Part shown: positions 15,506-23,923 of the stretch, one piece after another
How positions within the stretch are numbered: the first letter of the stretch is position 1
How the letters are laid out: every line of letters starts with the position of its first letter
Source of the DNA: Streptomyces sp. PTY087I2
Lineage (GTDB): Bacteria; Actinomycetota; Actinomycetes; Streptomycetales; Streptomycetaceae
NCBI RefSeq assembly: GCF_001687325.1
Contig: NZ_LZRD01000013.1
Span: 1-64,000, forward strand
Direction of reading: 5' to 3'
DNA length: 64,000 nt
Program-made: the position numbers and the translations under genes
The notes under the pieces: model-generated
Seen by the model: the letters and a program-made list of their open reading frames with translations, nothing else
Database searches by the model: none
What the model was told of the DNA's origin: nothing

Positions 15506-16141
15506 GTGACCGGACCACCACCTCCGGCCCGCCCGGGCACCGCGGGCGACGGCGGGGGCGACGGCAGGGACGACGCCGACGTCATCGCCCAGTCCCTCGA
15601 CGAGCCCGAACTGTTCGCCGGGCTCTACGACCGGCACGCCCCGGACATCCACCGGTACGCCGCCCGCCGCCTCGGGGAGGGCGCGGCGGACGACATCACG
15701 GCGGAGACGTTCCTCATCGCGTTCCGTACGCGGGGCCGCTACGACACGGCGCACCGGATGGCCCGGCCCTGGCTGTACGGCATCGCGGCCAACCTGATCG
15801 GCAAGCACCGCCGTACCGAGGTCCGCGCGCTGAAGGCGCTGGCCCGGACCGGGCACGACCCGGTAGCCGCGTCGTGGAGCGACCGCTCGGACGACCGGAT
15901 CGCCGTGCAGGCCCCCCTGGCGGGGGCGCTGGCCGCGCTGTCCCCCGGCGACCGGCACGTCCTGCTGCTGGTCGCCTGGGCGGACCTCGGCTATCAGGAG
16001 GTGGCCGAGGCGCTGCGGATCCCGCTGGGCACGGTGAGGTCCCGGCTGAACCGGGCCCGCCGCAAGGTCCGCGAGGCGCTGAGCACCGATCCCGCGTTCG
16101 TCTCGGCCGAACAGGAGCTGACCCCGTCATGGACGAAATGA
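15506..16141 (+). CDS. ECF-type RNA polymerase sigma factor
   Basis: A 211-residue sigma-70 family factor. Region 2 is at about 35-100 (LFAGLYDRHAPDIHRYAARRL, DITAETFLIAFRTRGRYD, PWLYGIAANLIGKHRR). Region 4 is at about 135-190 (ALAALSPGDRHVLLLVAWADLGYQEVAEALRIPLGTVRSRLNRARRKVRE). The first 28 residues are a Gly/Pro-rich extension. GTG start with GGAGG 7 bases upstream. The stop overlaps the next gene by 13 bases, so the two are translationally coupled. In Streptomyces such sigma factors are commonly paired with CU044_5270-type membrane proteins that probably hold them at the membrane. Confidence 0.95.
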   Translation: MTGPPPPARPGTAGDGGGDGRDDADVIAQSLDEPELFAGLYDRHAPDIHRYAARRLGEGAADDITAETFLIAFRTRGRYDTAHRMARPWLYGIAANLIGKHRRTEVRALKALARTGHDPVAASWSDRSDDRIAVQAPLAGALAALSPGDRHVLLLVAWADLGYQEVAEALRIPLGTVRSRLNRARRKVREALSTDPAFVSAEQELTPSWTK

Positions 16142-17124
16142 CCCGACTGCGGGAGCTGCGCGCCGACGCCCCCGTACCCGACCGCGCCGCCCTCGCCCCG
16201 GGCCGCGAACGGCTGACCGACACCATCGCGGGCAAGGGCCGCCGCGGCTTCCGGGCGCGGGCCGACTGGCGGATCGCCTCGCTCGGCGCGGTGGTGGCGA
16301 TCACCGCGGCGGCGCTCTTCGTCACCCAGGTCGTCGACACCTCCGACCCCCGGCAGTCGGGACCGGCGACCGTGGCGGGCGACCTCGACCTGTCCGGCCC
16401 GGCGGCGGCCCTGGGCCGGGCGGCGGACTTCCTGGACCGGCAGGAGGTGCCGCCGGAGCCGCGCGCCGACCAGTGGATCTACCTCCGGGAGGTGGATGCC
16501 CAGCAGGAGAGGCAGTGGGCGGAGGTACCGGCCGAGATCCGGAAGAAGATGCAGGTCACCTACACCCCGGACTCCTGGATCCCGTACGACGACAAGGCCG
16601 CGGAGAACGACGCGTCCGACACCGACCACCAGACGGCCCGCGCGTCCTACCGGCTCGCCGCCGGCCTGCCGGAGGACCCCGAGGCGCTCCTCGCGAAGCT
16701 GCGGAAGGTCTTCCCCACGGGCAGCGGCCCCGACGGCGCCCCCGAGGCCGAGGGCGAGCACACCTTCCGCGCCCTGTCGGTGCTGCTGGAGTCGTACCCG
16801 ATCCCGCCCGACGCGCTGGCCAGGATCTACCGGGCGATGGCCACGGTCGACGGCGTGGAGGTGACCGACCACCTGATCCGGGACGCCTCCGGCCGCCAGG
16901 TCATCGCCGTGACCCGCGACCACGACCAGGGGGACACCCGGCGCGAGATCCTCATCGACCCGGTGGACTACAGCTACGCGGGCGCGCGGGACGTCGTCAC
17001 CAGGACACACGAGATCTCGAACCCCCACGGCCAGCCCTCCACGGTCTACCGGCGCGGCGACGTCCTGATCGACATCGCGAGGACCAGGGCGGCCGTGGTC
17101 GACGCCAAGGGCCAGAAGCCCTGA
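16129..17124 (+). CDS. CU044_5270 family protein, putative membrane-anchored sigma partner
   Basis: A 331-residue protein with a short N-terminal cytoplasmic part (MTRLRELRADAPVPDRAALAPGRERL). One membrane helix (IASLGAVVAITAAALFVTQVV, about 49-70) and a large extracytoplasmic domain follow. It has the pattern of the CU044_5270 family found directly after ECF sigma genes in actinobacteria. The overlap with the sigma gene and the MTRLRELR motif, predicted to face the cytoplasm, suggest an anti-sigma or sensor role. This is inferred from context only. No zinc-binding ZAS motif is present. Confidence 0.85.
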   Translation: MDEMTRLRELRADAPVPDRAALAPGRERLTDTIAGKGRRGFRARADWRIASLGAVVAITAAALFVTQVVDTSDPRQSGPATVAGDLDLSGPAAALGRAADFLDRQEVPPEPRADQWIYLREVDAQQERQWAEVPAEIRKKMQVTYTPDSWIPYDDKAAENDASDTDHQTARASYRLAAGLPEDPEALLAKLRKVFPTGSGPDGAPEAEGEHTFRALSVLLESYPIPPDALARIYRAMATVDGVEVTDHLIRDASGRQVIAVTRDHDQGDTRREILIDPVDYSYAGARDVVTRTHEISNPHGQPSTVYRRGDVLIDIARTRAAVVDAKGQKP

Positions 17125-17151
17125 CCGTACGTCTCACACGAAGCCCCGGGC

Positions 17152-17194
17152 GCGGCCCCGGTGTCCGGCACAGGGGAGCGGACACCGGGGCCGC
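17152..17194 (+). terminator. strong terminator behind the sigma operon
   Basis: A perfect 16-bp stem (17152-17167 with 17179-17194) and an 11-base loop lie 27 bases after the stop codon. Confidence 0.8.
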
Positions 17195-17283
17195 GGCCGT
17201 TCCGGGGCGCGGCCCGCACTGCCCCGCCACCCACGTGACCGACCCCACCCCCCACTCCGTTAAAACTGCCGCAACAATGAAGG

Positions 17284-18279
17284 GTGATCACTTCGCCCGC
17301 ACGGAGCCCCCAGCGTCGCACCGAGCATGCGCCGACCCCGTACGTCGACCTCTCGCGCGGTGAGTGGAGCGCGCTGCGGGACAAGACGCCGTTGCCGCTG
17401 ACCGCCGACGAGGTGGAGCGGCTGCGAGGGCTCGGGGACGTCATCGATCTGGACGAGGTGCGGGACGTCTATCTGCCGCTCTCCCGGCTGCTCAACCTGT
17501 ACGTCCAGGCCACCTCCGGGCTGCGCGGCGCGCTGAACACCTTCCTCGGGGACGCCGGGAACGGGCACGGGGCGCAGCGCGGGACCCCGTTCGTCATAGG
17601 GGTCGCGGGCAGTGTCGCCGTCGGGAAGTCCACCAGTGCCCGTATCCTCCAGGCGCTGCTGGCCCGCTGGCCCGAGCACCCGAGGGTCGAGCTGGTGACC
17701 ACGGACGGGTTCCTGCTGCCGATGAAGGAGCTCCGGGCGCGCGGGCTGACCTCGCGCAAAGGGTTCCCGGAGTCGTACGACCGGCGGGCGCTGACCCGGT
17801 TCGTCGCGGACATCAAGGCGGGCAAGGACGAGGTGACCGCGCCCGTCTACTCGCACCTGATCTACGACATCGTCCCCGACGAGCGGCTCACCGTACGCCG
17901 CCCCGACATCCTCATCGTCGAGGGCCTCAACGTCCTCCAGCCCGCCCTGCCCGGCAGCGACGGCCGGACCAGGGTCGGGCTCGCCGACTACTTCGACTTC
18001 AGCGTGTACGTGGACGCGCGCGCCGAGGACATCGAGACCTGGTACCTGAACCGATTCCGCAAGCTGCGCGCCACGGCGTTCCAGGACCCGTCCTCGTACT
18101 TCCGCAAGTACACCCAGGTCTCCGAGGAGGAGGCGCTGGACTACGCGCGCACCATGTGGCGGACCGTCAACAAGCCGAACCTCCTGGAGAACGTGGCTCC
18201 GACGCGCGGCCGTGCCACCCTGGTGCTCCGCAAGGGTCCGGACCACAAGGTCCAGAAGCTGTCCCTGCGCAAGCTCTGA
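17284..18279 (+). CDS. coaA: pantothenate kinase, type I
   Basis: CoaA phosphorylates pantothenate, the first and rate-controlling step of CoA synthesis. The 331-residue length and sequence match the bacterial type I enzyme. The P-loop is GVAGSVAVGKST (about 101-112), followed by VTTDGFLLP and LTSRKGFPESYD. VEGLNVLQ with the C-terminal YDFSVYVDA-like segment (FDFSVYVDARAED) and WRTVNKPNL complete the set. Translation starts at GTG 17284. CoA made here also feeds AcpS at 173-550. In Streptomyces coaA lies near glmS and glmM, as it does here. Confidence 0.96.
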   Translation: MITSPARSPQRRTEHAPTPYVDLSRGEWSALRDKTPLPLTADEVERLRGLGDVIDLDEVRDVYLPLSRLLNLYVQATSGLRGALNTFLGDAGNGHGAQRGTPFVIGVAGSVAVGKSTSARILQALLARWPEHPRVELVTTDGFLLPMKELRARGLTSRKGFPESYDRRALTRFVADIKAGKDEVTAPVYSHLIYDIVPDERLTVRRPDILIVEGLNVLQPALPGSDGRTRVGLADYFDFSVYVDARAEDIETWYLNRFRKLRATAFQDPSSYFRKYTQVSEEEALDYARTMWRTVNKPNLLENVAPTRGRATLVLRKGPDHKVQKLSLRKL

Positions 18280-18305
18280 CCTCTCGGCCCGGAAGGGCGT
18301 GCCGC

Positions 18306-19271
18306 GTGCTGCACCTGCGTCTGATCGTGCCCGCCGACACCACGGACGAGGTCGTCGCCCTCCTGGGGTCCACCGTCGGCACCGCCCACCTCGTGGTCTT
18401 GCCGGGCGCCGCCCGCTCCCCCACGGGTGACGTGGTGATGTGCGACGTGGCGCGCGAGGCCGGCGACGAGCTGATCAAGGCGCTGCGCCGGCTCGGCATC
18501 GACAGGACCGGGGCGATCAGCGTCGAGAACCTCGACCTCACCCTCTCCACGCACGCCGACAAAGCCGAGCGCGAGGCCCCGGGCGACAGCTCCGACGCGG
18601 TCCTGTGGGAGGAGCTGACGGAGGCGACGCACGAGGAGTCGACGTTCTCCGTCACCTACGTCTCCTTCCTCGCCCTCGCCACGATGCTCGCCGCCTGCGG
18701 TGTGATGCTCGACAACGCGGTGCTGATCGTGGGCGCGATGGCGGTCGGCCCGGAGTTCGGGCCGCTGGCCGGGATCTCCACGGCCGTCGTGCAGCGCGCA
18801 CCGCGCCTGGTCGCCCGCTCGCTGTGGGCGCTGATCGGCGGCTTCGCTGTGGCGATGATCGTGACGGCCGGGTTCGCCTGGCTGCTGGACGTGTTCGGCC
18901 TGTTCACCCGCGACATGATCGACAGGCCCCGGCCGAACACCGGCTTCATCTGGCACCCGGACTGGATGTCGTTCGTCGTGGCGTTCCTGGCCGGCATCGC
19001 CGGGACCCTCTCCCTCACCTCGGCGAAGTCCGGGGCCCTGATCGGCGTCGCGATCTCCGTGACGACGGTCCCGGCCGCCGCCAACGCGGCCGTCGCGTTC
19101 AGCTACGCCGACTACCAGCAGACGATCGGATCGGGCCAGCAGCTCCTGGCCAACCTCGGCGGGATCGTCCTCGCGGGCACGCTGACCCTGCTGCTCCAGA
19201 AGGGGCTGTGGAGGATCCGGCGTACGCGGAAGCCCCCGGCGAGCACGCCGGGGGCCTCGGTGCGGGCGTGA
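18306..19271 (+). CDS. DUF389 family integral membrane protein
   Basis: A 321-residue protein starting at GTG with GGAAGG upstream. The N-terminal 110 residues form a soluble domain of ACT-like size (LHLRLIVPADTTDEVVALL...VMCDVAREAGDELIKALRRLGI). The rest contains about six membrane helices, including FSVTYVSFLALATMLAACGVML, AVLIVGAMAVGPEFGPLAGI and FVVAFLAGIAGTLSLTSAKSG. The GAMAVGPEFGPLAGI and GTLSLTS motifs are characteristic of DUF389 proteins. Their function is not established. It follows coaA by 26 bases but has no known link to CoA synthesis. Confidence 0.88.
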   Translation: MLHLRLIVPADTTDEVVALLGSTVGTAHLVVLPGAARSPTGDVVMCDVAREAGDELIKALRRLGIDRTGAISVENLDLTLSTHADKAEREAPGDSSDAVLWEELTEATHEESTFSVTYVSFLALATMLAACGVMLDNAVLIVGAMAVGPEFGPLAGISTAVVQRAPRLVARSLWALIGGFAVAMIVTAGFAWLLDVFGLFTRDMIDRPRPNTGFIWHPDWMSFVVAFLAGIAGTLSLTSAKSGALIGVAISVTTVPAAANAAVAFSYADYQQTIGSGQQLLANLGGIVLAGTLTLLLQKGLWRIRRTRKPPASTPGASVRA

Positions 19272-19296
19272 CGGACCGCTTCCGGGCCGGCCCGTG

Positions 19297-19923
19297 TCAG
19301 CTGTGGGCCGCCGCCGGCTCACGCTCCGACCGGTCGCGGACCGGGGCCAGCGCACGGCTCCACACCGTGACCTCGTCCAGCAGCGCTGCCAGGTCGTCCG
19401 CGTGGCGCTCGTCCGGCGCGAAGACGCCGGTGACCGTGGGATCGGTGAGGTCGACGCCGGTGTAGTCGAAGTCGGTGTAGGTGCTCAGGGCGACCTGGGG
19501 GCCGACATCGGCGAGCTTGAGCTCGGCGGCGATCTGCCGGAGCTGCTCGACCGCGCGCACACCCCCGTTGACCCCGTAGCCGACGAACCCGACGGCCTTG
19601 TGATGCCACTCGGCGTAGAGGTGGTCGGTGGCGTTCTTCAACGGGCCGGGGACGCCGTGGTTGTACTCCGGCGTCACGAACACATAGCCGTCGAAGGCCG
19701 CGATCGCCTCCGACCAGCGCCTGGTGTGCTCGTGGGCGTAGACCCCCCAGGCGGCCGGAGCCGGTTCGTCGAGGACCGGCAGCGCGAAGTCGGCCAGGTC
19801 GACCAGCTCCACCTCCACCCCCTCGGAGGCGGCCTTCCGGGCCGTGGTCAGGACCCAGTCGGCCACGGCCCGGCCCCTGCGGTGGGGGCGGGTGCTGCCG
19901 GTGACGATCGCGAGACGTGTCAT
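19297..19923 (-). CDS. NADPH-dependent FMN reductase
   Basis: A 208-residue flavodoxin-fold reductase. The phosphate-binding loop GSTRPHRRGRAV is near the N terminus and the flavin-contact motif PEYNHGVPGPLKNATDHL is central. Enzymes of this family reduce FMN or quinones with NAD(P)H in the cytoplasm. The ATG at 19923 follows GAGGAG. The gene diverges from a TetR regulator, with a perfect inverted repeat between them, which indicates TetR repression, perhaps in response to a quinone or other electrophile. Confidence 0.93.
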   Translation of the reverse strand: MTRLAIVTGSTRPHRRGRAVADWVLTTARKAASEGVEVELVDLADFALPVLDEPAPAAWGVYAHEHTRRWSEAIAAFDGYVFVTPEYNHGVPGPLKNATDHLYAEWHHKAVGFVGYGVNGGVRAVEQLRQIAAELKLADVGPQVALSTYTDFDYTGVDLTDPTVTGVFAPDERHADDLAALLDEVTVWSRALAPVRDRSEREPAAAHS

Positions 19924-19953
19924 GACGCTCTCCTCGTGCTCCTCGGACGCTCT

Positions 19954-19976
19954 GTAAAGTACAACGAATACTTTAC
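19954..19976. promoter_or_regulatory. probable TetR operator
   Basis: GTAAAGTA (19954-19961) and TACTTTAC (19969-19976) are perfect inverted arms with a 7-base spacer. They lie between the FMN reductase and tetR starts. The AT-rich site stands out in this GC-rich genome. Confidence 0.85.
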
Positions 19977-20026
19977 CTGCTACGGTCGAGCGTGCACCAG
20001 ATCGGTTCGAGAGGCAAGGAGTCATC

Positions 20027-20695
20027 GTGAGCCCAGAGGCGGAAACCCCGGGGCGGCCCACCGGGCGGCTGCGGCCGGCCAAGCACCAGGCGATCATGAC
20101 CGGCGGCCGCGAGGTCTTCGCCCGCGACGGCTACGCGCGCGCCAGCATCGACGCCATCGCCACGGCCGCGGAAACCTCCACGCGCACGATCTACAAACAC
20201 TTCGCGGACAAGCGCGCCCTGTTCGCCACGGTGATCGTCGACTCCGCCACGCAGGTCGCCGAGGCCGAGATCGCCCTGATCGAACGCCACCTCTCGACCG
20301 TCTCGGACGCGGCGGAGGTCGAGCCCGCGCTGCGCGCGTTCGCCGCCGACTGGCTCGACGACACGGGAGACTGGCTGGCCGGAATGGCCCATTCGGCGGC
20401 GCACCGGGCGCTGATCGGCCAGGTCCAGGCCGAGGCCGCGCATCTCGGCGCCGAGGTCGTCGACCGGTGGTGGCAGGCGGGCCCGGGGCGGGTCCGGGCG
20501 GAGCTGGCCGCCGTCCTCCACCGGTGGGCAGGGACCGGGCTGCTGCACATCGCCGACGCCGACCGCGCCGCCGCCCACTTCTCCCGGCTCGTCTCGGCCA
20601 CCCCGGGCCCGCCCGCGTCGGCCGTCGCCGCGGACGAACGGGCGGCCTGGATCGCGGACGGCGTCGCGGTGTTCGTACGGGCGCACCGCGCCTGA
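20027..20695 (+). CDS. TetR family transcriptional regulator
   Basis: A 222-residue regulator with an N-terminal TetR helix-turn-helix (about 20-65; ASIDAIATAAETSTRTIYKHF). A long helical ligand-binding domain follows. The GTG start at 20027 follows AAGGAG. It is divergent from the FMN reductase and probably represses both genes through the 23-bp palindrome between them. The inducer is unknown, but an oxidised quinone-like compound would fit the target enzyme. Confidence 0.93.
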   Translation: MSPEAETPGRPTGRLRPAKHQAIMTGGREVFARDGYARASIDAIATAAETSTRTIYKHFADKRALFATVIVDSATQVAEAEIALIERHLSTVSDAAEVEPALRAFAADWLDDTGDWLAGMAHSAAHRALIGQVQAEAAHLGAEVVDRWWQAGPGRVRAELAAVLHRWAGTGLLHIADADRAAAHFSRLVSATPGPPASAVAADERAAWIADGVAVFVRAHRA

Positions 20696-20709
20696 GCGGC
20701 GGGCAACAT

Positions 20710-20855
20710 CCCGTACGCACGTACGATTCGACCCGCTCCCGTAGGCGTACGGCTCGGGGAACCAGCCCACGCGCCCCGCACCCCCGTACGCGTACGTCTA
20801 CGGCGCAGGGGCTCCCCCGTACGCGTACGGCTTCAGAAACTCCCGCACGCGTACG
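20710..20855. repeat. five copies of a CCCGTACGCGTACG-like motif
   Basis: Copies or near copies occur at 20710-20725, 20738-20751, 20783-20796, 20816-20829 and 20842-20855, between the convergent tetR and glmM genes. CGTACGCGTACG within the motif is itself a palindrome. They may act as bidirectional termination structures. A related pair occurs at 56927-56970. Confidence 0.65.
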
Positions 20856-20870
20856 ACCACCGCTCGGGCC

Positions 20871-22229
20871 TCACCCCAGCGCGGACTTCACCACATCGGC
20901 CAGCCGGCCCGCGACGGCGCGTGCCTGCTCGATGTCGGCGGCCTCGACCATGACCCGCACCAGCGGCTCCGTACCCGACTGGCGCAGCAGTACGCGCCCG
21001 CTCTCGCCGAGCTCCGTCTCCGCCTCGACGACCGCCGCGGCCAGCTCGGCCGAGGTGTTCACGCGGGTCTTGTCGACGTCGGGGACGTTGATGAGGACCT
21101 GGGGCAGACGCTGCATGACCCCGGCCAGGTCGGCGAGGCTCCGGCCGGTGGCGGCGACGCGGGCCGCCAGCATCAGGCCGGTCAGCGTGCCGTCGCCGGT
21201 CGTGGCGTGGTCCAGGACGATGACGTGGCCGGACTGCTCGCCGCCCAGCGCGAAGCCCTCGGCCTTCATCGACTCCAGGACGTACCGGTCGCCGACCGCC
21301 GTCTGGACCAGCCGGATGCCCTCGCGCTCCATGGCCAGCTTGAAGCCGAGATTCGACATGACCGTGCCGACCACGGTGTCCTTGCGCAGCTGCCCGGCCT
21401 CCCGCATGGCGAGGGCCAGCACCGCGAGGATCTGGTCGCCGTCGACCTCCTCGCCCGCCGCGTCCACGGCCAGGCAGCGGTCGGCGTCGCCGTCGTGCGC
21501 GATGCCGAGGTCGGCCCCGTGCTCGACGACGGCGGCACGCAGCAGCTCCAGGTGGGTGGAGCCGCAGCCGTCGTTGATGTTCAGGCCGTCCGGGTCGGCC
21601 CCGATGGTGACGACCTGGGCGCCGGCCCGGGCGAACGCGGCGGGCGAGACCCGGGCGGCGGCGCCGTGCGCCTCGTCCAGGACGACCTTCAGCCCGTCGA
21701 GCCGGTTGGGGAGGACGCCGATGAGGTGGGCGACGTACCGGTCGAAGCCCTCCGCGTACTCGGTGACCCGGCCGACGCCCGCACCGGTCGGGCGGTCCCA
21801 CGGCGCACCGGTGCGGTGCTGCTCGTAGACCGTCTCGATCCGGTCCTCCAGCTCGTCGGCGAGCTTGTGGCCGCCGCGCGCGAAGAACTTGATGCCGTTG
21901 TCGGGCATCGCGTTGTGGCTGGCGGAGAGCATCACGCCGAGGTCGGCGTCGAGCACCCCGGTGAGGTGGGCGACCGCGGGCGTCGGCAGCACGCCGACGC
22001 GCAGCACGTCCACCCCGGCGCTGGCCAGGCCCGCCACGACGGCGGCCTCCAGGAACTCTCCGGATGCCCGCGGATCACGTCCGACCACGGCGGTCGGGCG
22101 ATGGCCCGCGAAGGTGCCTGCCTCGGCGAGTACGTGCGCCGCCGCGACCGAGAGACCGAGCGCCAGCTCGGCCGTCAGATCGGCGTTGGCGACACCCCGT
22201 ACTCCATCCGTACCGAAGAGTCGTCCCAC
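20871..22229 (-). CDS. glmM: phosphoglucosamine mutase
   Basis: GlmM interconverts glucosamine-6-phosphate and glucosamine-1-phosphate, the step after GlmS on the way to UDP-GlcNAc. The 452-residue length is normal. The GTG start at 22229 follows GGAGGAC and gives GRLFGTDGVRGVAN, the family N terminus; longer starts lack this. The phosphoserine loop is LSASHNAMPDNGIKFF with Ser104. DGDADR forms the metal-binding loop, and RQSGTEPLVRVMVE is the phosphate-binding motif near the C terminus. It follows rpsI on the same strand behind a terminator, so it probably has its own promoter in the AT-richer stretch at 22240-22330. Confidence 0.97.
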   Translation of the reverse strand: MGRLFGTDGVRGVANADLTAELALGLSVAAAHVLAEAGTFAGHRPTAVVGRDPRASGEFLEAAVVAGLASAGVDVLRVGVLPTPAVAHLTGVLDADLGVMLSASHNAMPDNGIKFFARGGHKLADELEDRIETVYEQHRTGAPWDRPTGAGVGRVTEYAEGFDRYVAHLIGVLPNRLDGLKVVLDEAHGAAARVSPAAFARAGAQVVTIGADPDGLNINDGCGSTHLELLRAAVVEHGADLGIAHDGDADRCLAVDAAGEEVDGDQILAVLALAMREAGQLRKDTVVGTVMSNLGFKLAMEREGIRLVQTAVGDRYVLESMKAEGFALGGEQSGHVIVLDHATTGDGTLTGLMLAARVAATGRSLADLAGVMQRLPQVLINVPDVDKTRVNTSAELAAAVVEAETELGESGRVLLRQSGTEPLVRVMVEAADIEQARAVAGRLADVVKSALG

Positions 22230-22441
22230 TGGTGTCCTCCGAAGTGCTCCGAAACCACAAACCACTACTGCACAGCAAACGAACTGAGAAACCAACAACG
22301 AAAGCGGCGAAAAGCCACAAAAAGGCATGCCGGACGGCATCGCTCGGGCCCGGCGCGGGCATGGGCGCGGGCTGGGCACGGGTATGACGCAACCGGACCG
22401 ATGAACGTCTCATGCCGTTATACGCCCGCGAGCGTCGATAA

Positions 22442-22484
22442 ACGAACGCCCCGGCAGCACGGAGTGTGCCGCCGGGGCGTTCGT
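22442..22484 (-). terminator. terminator of rplM-rpsI
   Basis: A perfect 14-bp stem, ACGAACGCCCCGGC (22442-22455) with GCCGGGGCGTTCGT (22471-22484), lies 20 bases behind the rpsI stop codon. Confidence 0.82.
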
Positions 22485-22504
22485 GACAGTCGAGCAGGCG
22501 ATAT

Positions 22505-23032
22505 TTAGCGCTTGCTGTACTGCGGGGCCTTACGGGCCTTCTTGAGACCGGCCTTCTTGCGCTCGACCGCACGGTCGTCGCGGGAGAGGAAGCCGGCCTT
22601 CTTCAGCGTGGCGCGGTTGTTGTCCACGTCCGCCTCGTTCAGCGCGCGGGCCACGCCGAGGCGCAGGGCGCCGGCCTGACCGGAGACGCCGCCACCCGAG
22701 ATGCGGGCGATGACGTCGTAGCGGCCGTCGAGCTCGAGCACCTTGAAGGGCTCGTTGACTTCCTGCTGGTGCACCTTGTTGGGGAAGTAGTCCTCAAGGG
22801 TGCGACCGTTGATCTTCCACTTGCCGGTGCCCGGAACGATCCGGACGCGGGCGATGGCGTTCTTGCGACGGCCCAGGCCGGCGGCGGGCTGCGGGTCACC
22901 GAAGCGGCCCGCGAGGGACTCGCTGGTGTACTCGCCCTCGACGGGAACCTCGGACTCGAAGGTGGTCACCTCGGCGAAGGTCTCCTCGCCCTCGGTGCCC
23001 TCGACGGGGTTCTCAACAGTGGTCTCGGCCAC
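22505..23032 (-). CDS. rpsI: 30S ribosomal protein S9
   Basis: A 175-residue S9 with the invariant C-terminal tail SRDDRAVERKKAGLKKARKAPQYSKR, which reaches the ribosomal P site. The GRRKNAIARVRIVPGTGKWKING core and ISGGGVSGQAGALRLGVARAL are also standard. The first 45 residues are an acidic extension (EEETFAEVTTFESEVPVEGEY-like composition) typical of actinobacteria and absent from E. coli. It lies 44 bases behind rplM on the same strand. Confidence 0.98.
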   Translation of the reverse strand: MAETTVENPVEGTEGEETFAEVTTFESEVPVEGEYTSESLAGRFGDPQPAAGLGRRKNAIARVRIVPGTGKWKINGRTLEDYFPNKVHQQEVNEPFKVLELDGRYDVIARISGGGVSGQAGALRLGVARALNEADVDNNRATLKKAGFLSRDDRAVERKKAGLKKARKAPQYSKR

Positions 23033-23076
23033 GATTCTCCTCAGATCTTTCTGTACGTCTTAGGGGGTGGCCGGAA

Positions 23077-23520
23077 CTACTGCGCGACCTGGGTGATCTC
23101 GAACGGGACCGGCTGCTGAGCAGCGTGCGGGTGCTGGTCGCCCGCGTAGACCTTGAGCTTCGAGAGCACCTGACGGCCCAGGGTGTTCTTGGGGATCATG
23201 CCCTTGATGGCCTTCTCGACGGCCTTCTCGGGGTTCTTCGCCAGCAGCTCGTCGTAGCGCACCGAACGGAGACCGCCCGGGAAGCCCGAGTGGCGGTACG
23301 CCATCTTCTGGGTCTTCTTGTTGCCGGACAGGTGCACCTTGTCGGCGTTGATGATGATGACGAAGTCGCCCATGTCCATGTGGGGGGCGTAGACCGCCTT
23401 GTGCTTCCCACGGAGGAGGTTGGCGGCCGTGGTGGCCAGACGGCCCAGGACGATGTCCTGAGCGTCAATGATGTGCCACTGGCGAGTGACATCGCCGGGC
23501 TTGGGGCTGTACGTACGCAC
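23077..23520 (-). CDS. rplM: 50S ribosomal protein L13
   Basis: A 147-residue L13. The GTG at 23520 behind GAAGG gives the normal N terminus VRTYSPKPGDVTRQWHIIDA. Family motifs include LGRLATTAANLLRGKHKA, GDFVIIINADKVHLSGNK and MIPKNTLGRQVLSKLKVY. L13 is an early 50S assembly protein that binds 23S rRNA. It is first in the rplM-rpsI operon, with a good sigma-70-like promoter about 190 bases upstream. Confidence 0.98.
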   Translation of the reverse strand: MRTYSPKPGDVTRQWHIIDAQDIVLGRLATTAANLLRGKHKAVYAPHMDMGDFVIIINADKVHLSGNKKTQKMAYRHSGFPGGLRSVRYDELLAKNPEKAVEKAIKGMIPKNTLGRQVLSKLKVYAGDQHPHAAQQPVPFEITQVAQ

Positions 23521-23706
23521 TTCGTAGCCTTCGCTTCTTAGTGGATGAGGTCCAGACAACACATGGCACCCCTGAAGCGATCATGCAGCTGGGGCTCACA
23601 CTGCCGGGACGCTGCCCGTATGCGAGCCACTGGTAACTGCTCCAGAGAACCTACGTAGGGGCCCTGAGCGCCACGGGGGCGCGGCCGATACGCATAACAA
23701 AGGGGA

Positions 23707-23735
23707 AGCCTACCGTCGACCCCCCGCAGGGTCAA
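23707..23735 (-). promoter_or_regulatory. rplM-rpsI promoter
   Basis: On the minus strand TTGACC (23735-23730) and TAGGCT (23712-23707) are 17 bases apart. This is a strong match to the housekeeping sigma (HrdB) consensus. The predicted start is near 23700, leaving a leader of about 180 bases before rplM. Confidence 0.75.
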
Positions 23736-23760
23736 AACGCCCCTGAGGACAACAGCCCAG

Positions 23761-23843
23761 CCGCACAAATCCAGCCCCGCCGGCGTTTGAGGCGATCTTT
23801 CCAGCCCCGCCGCACAAATCCAGCCCCGCCGGCGTTTGAGGCG
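23761..23843. repeat. two copies of a Streptomyces intergenic repeat
   Basis: A 34-base unit containing CAGCCCCGCCGGCGTTTGAG is present at 23761-23794 and 23810-23843, and is followed by a GGGGGC/GCCCCC hairpin at 23852-23868. Sequences of this type are recurrent between genes in Streptomyces genomes. Placed here behind the ABC-F gene, they may help end its transcription. Confidence 0.75.
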
Positions 23844-23923
23844 CGGGGGCCCGGGGGCAGCGCCCCCGCAACGGCGCCGCACGGCACACCGCACCCGCAC
23901 CCCCACCCGCACCCCCACCAAGC

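Larger units (their letters stand above)
23521..23923. other. 403-base gene-free region between rplM and the ABC-F gene
   Basis: It holds the rplM leader and promoter (23521-23735), two copies of a Streptomyces-type intergenic repeat (23761-23843), a GC hairpin at 23852-23868 and a CCCGCACC microsatellite near 23888-23922. No gene is seen. Confidence 0.75.

Noticed and set aside
20700..20860. CRISPR array at the GTACGCG repeats
   Set aside because: The units are 14 bases, irregularly spaced and palindromic, and no cas gene is near.
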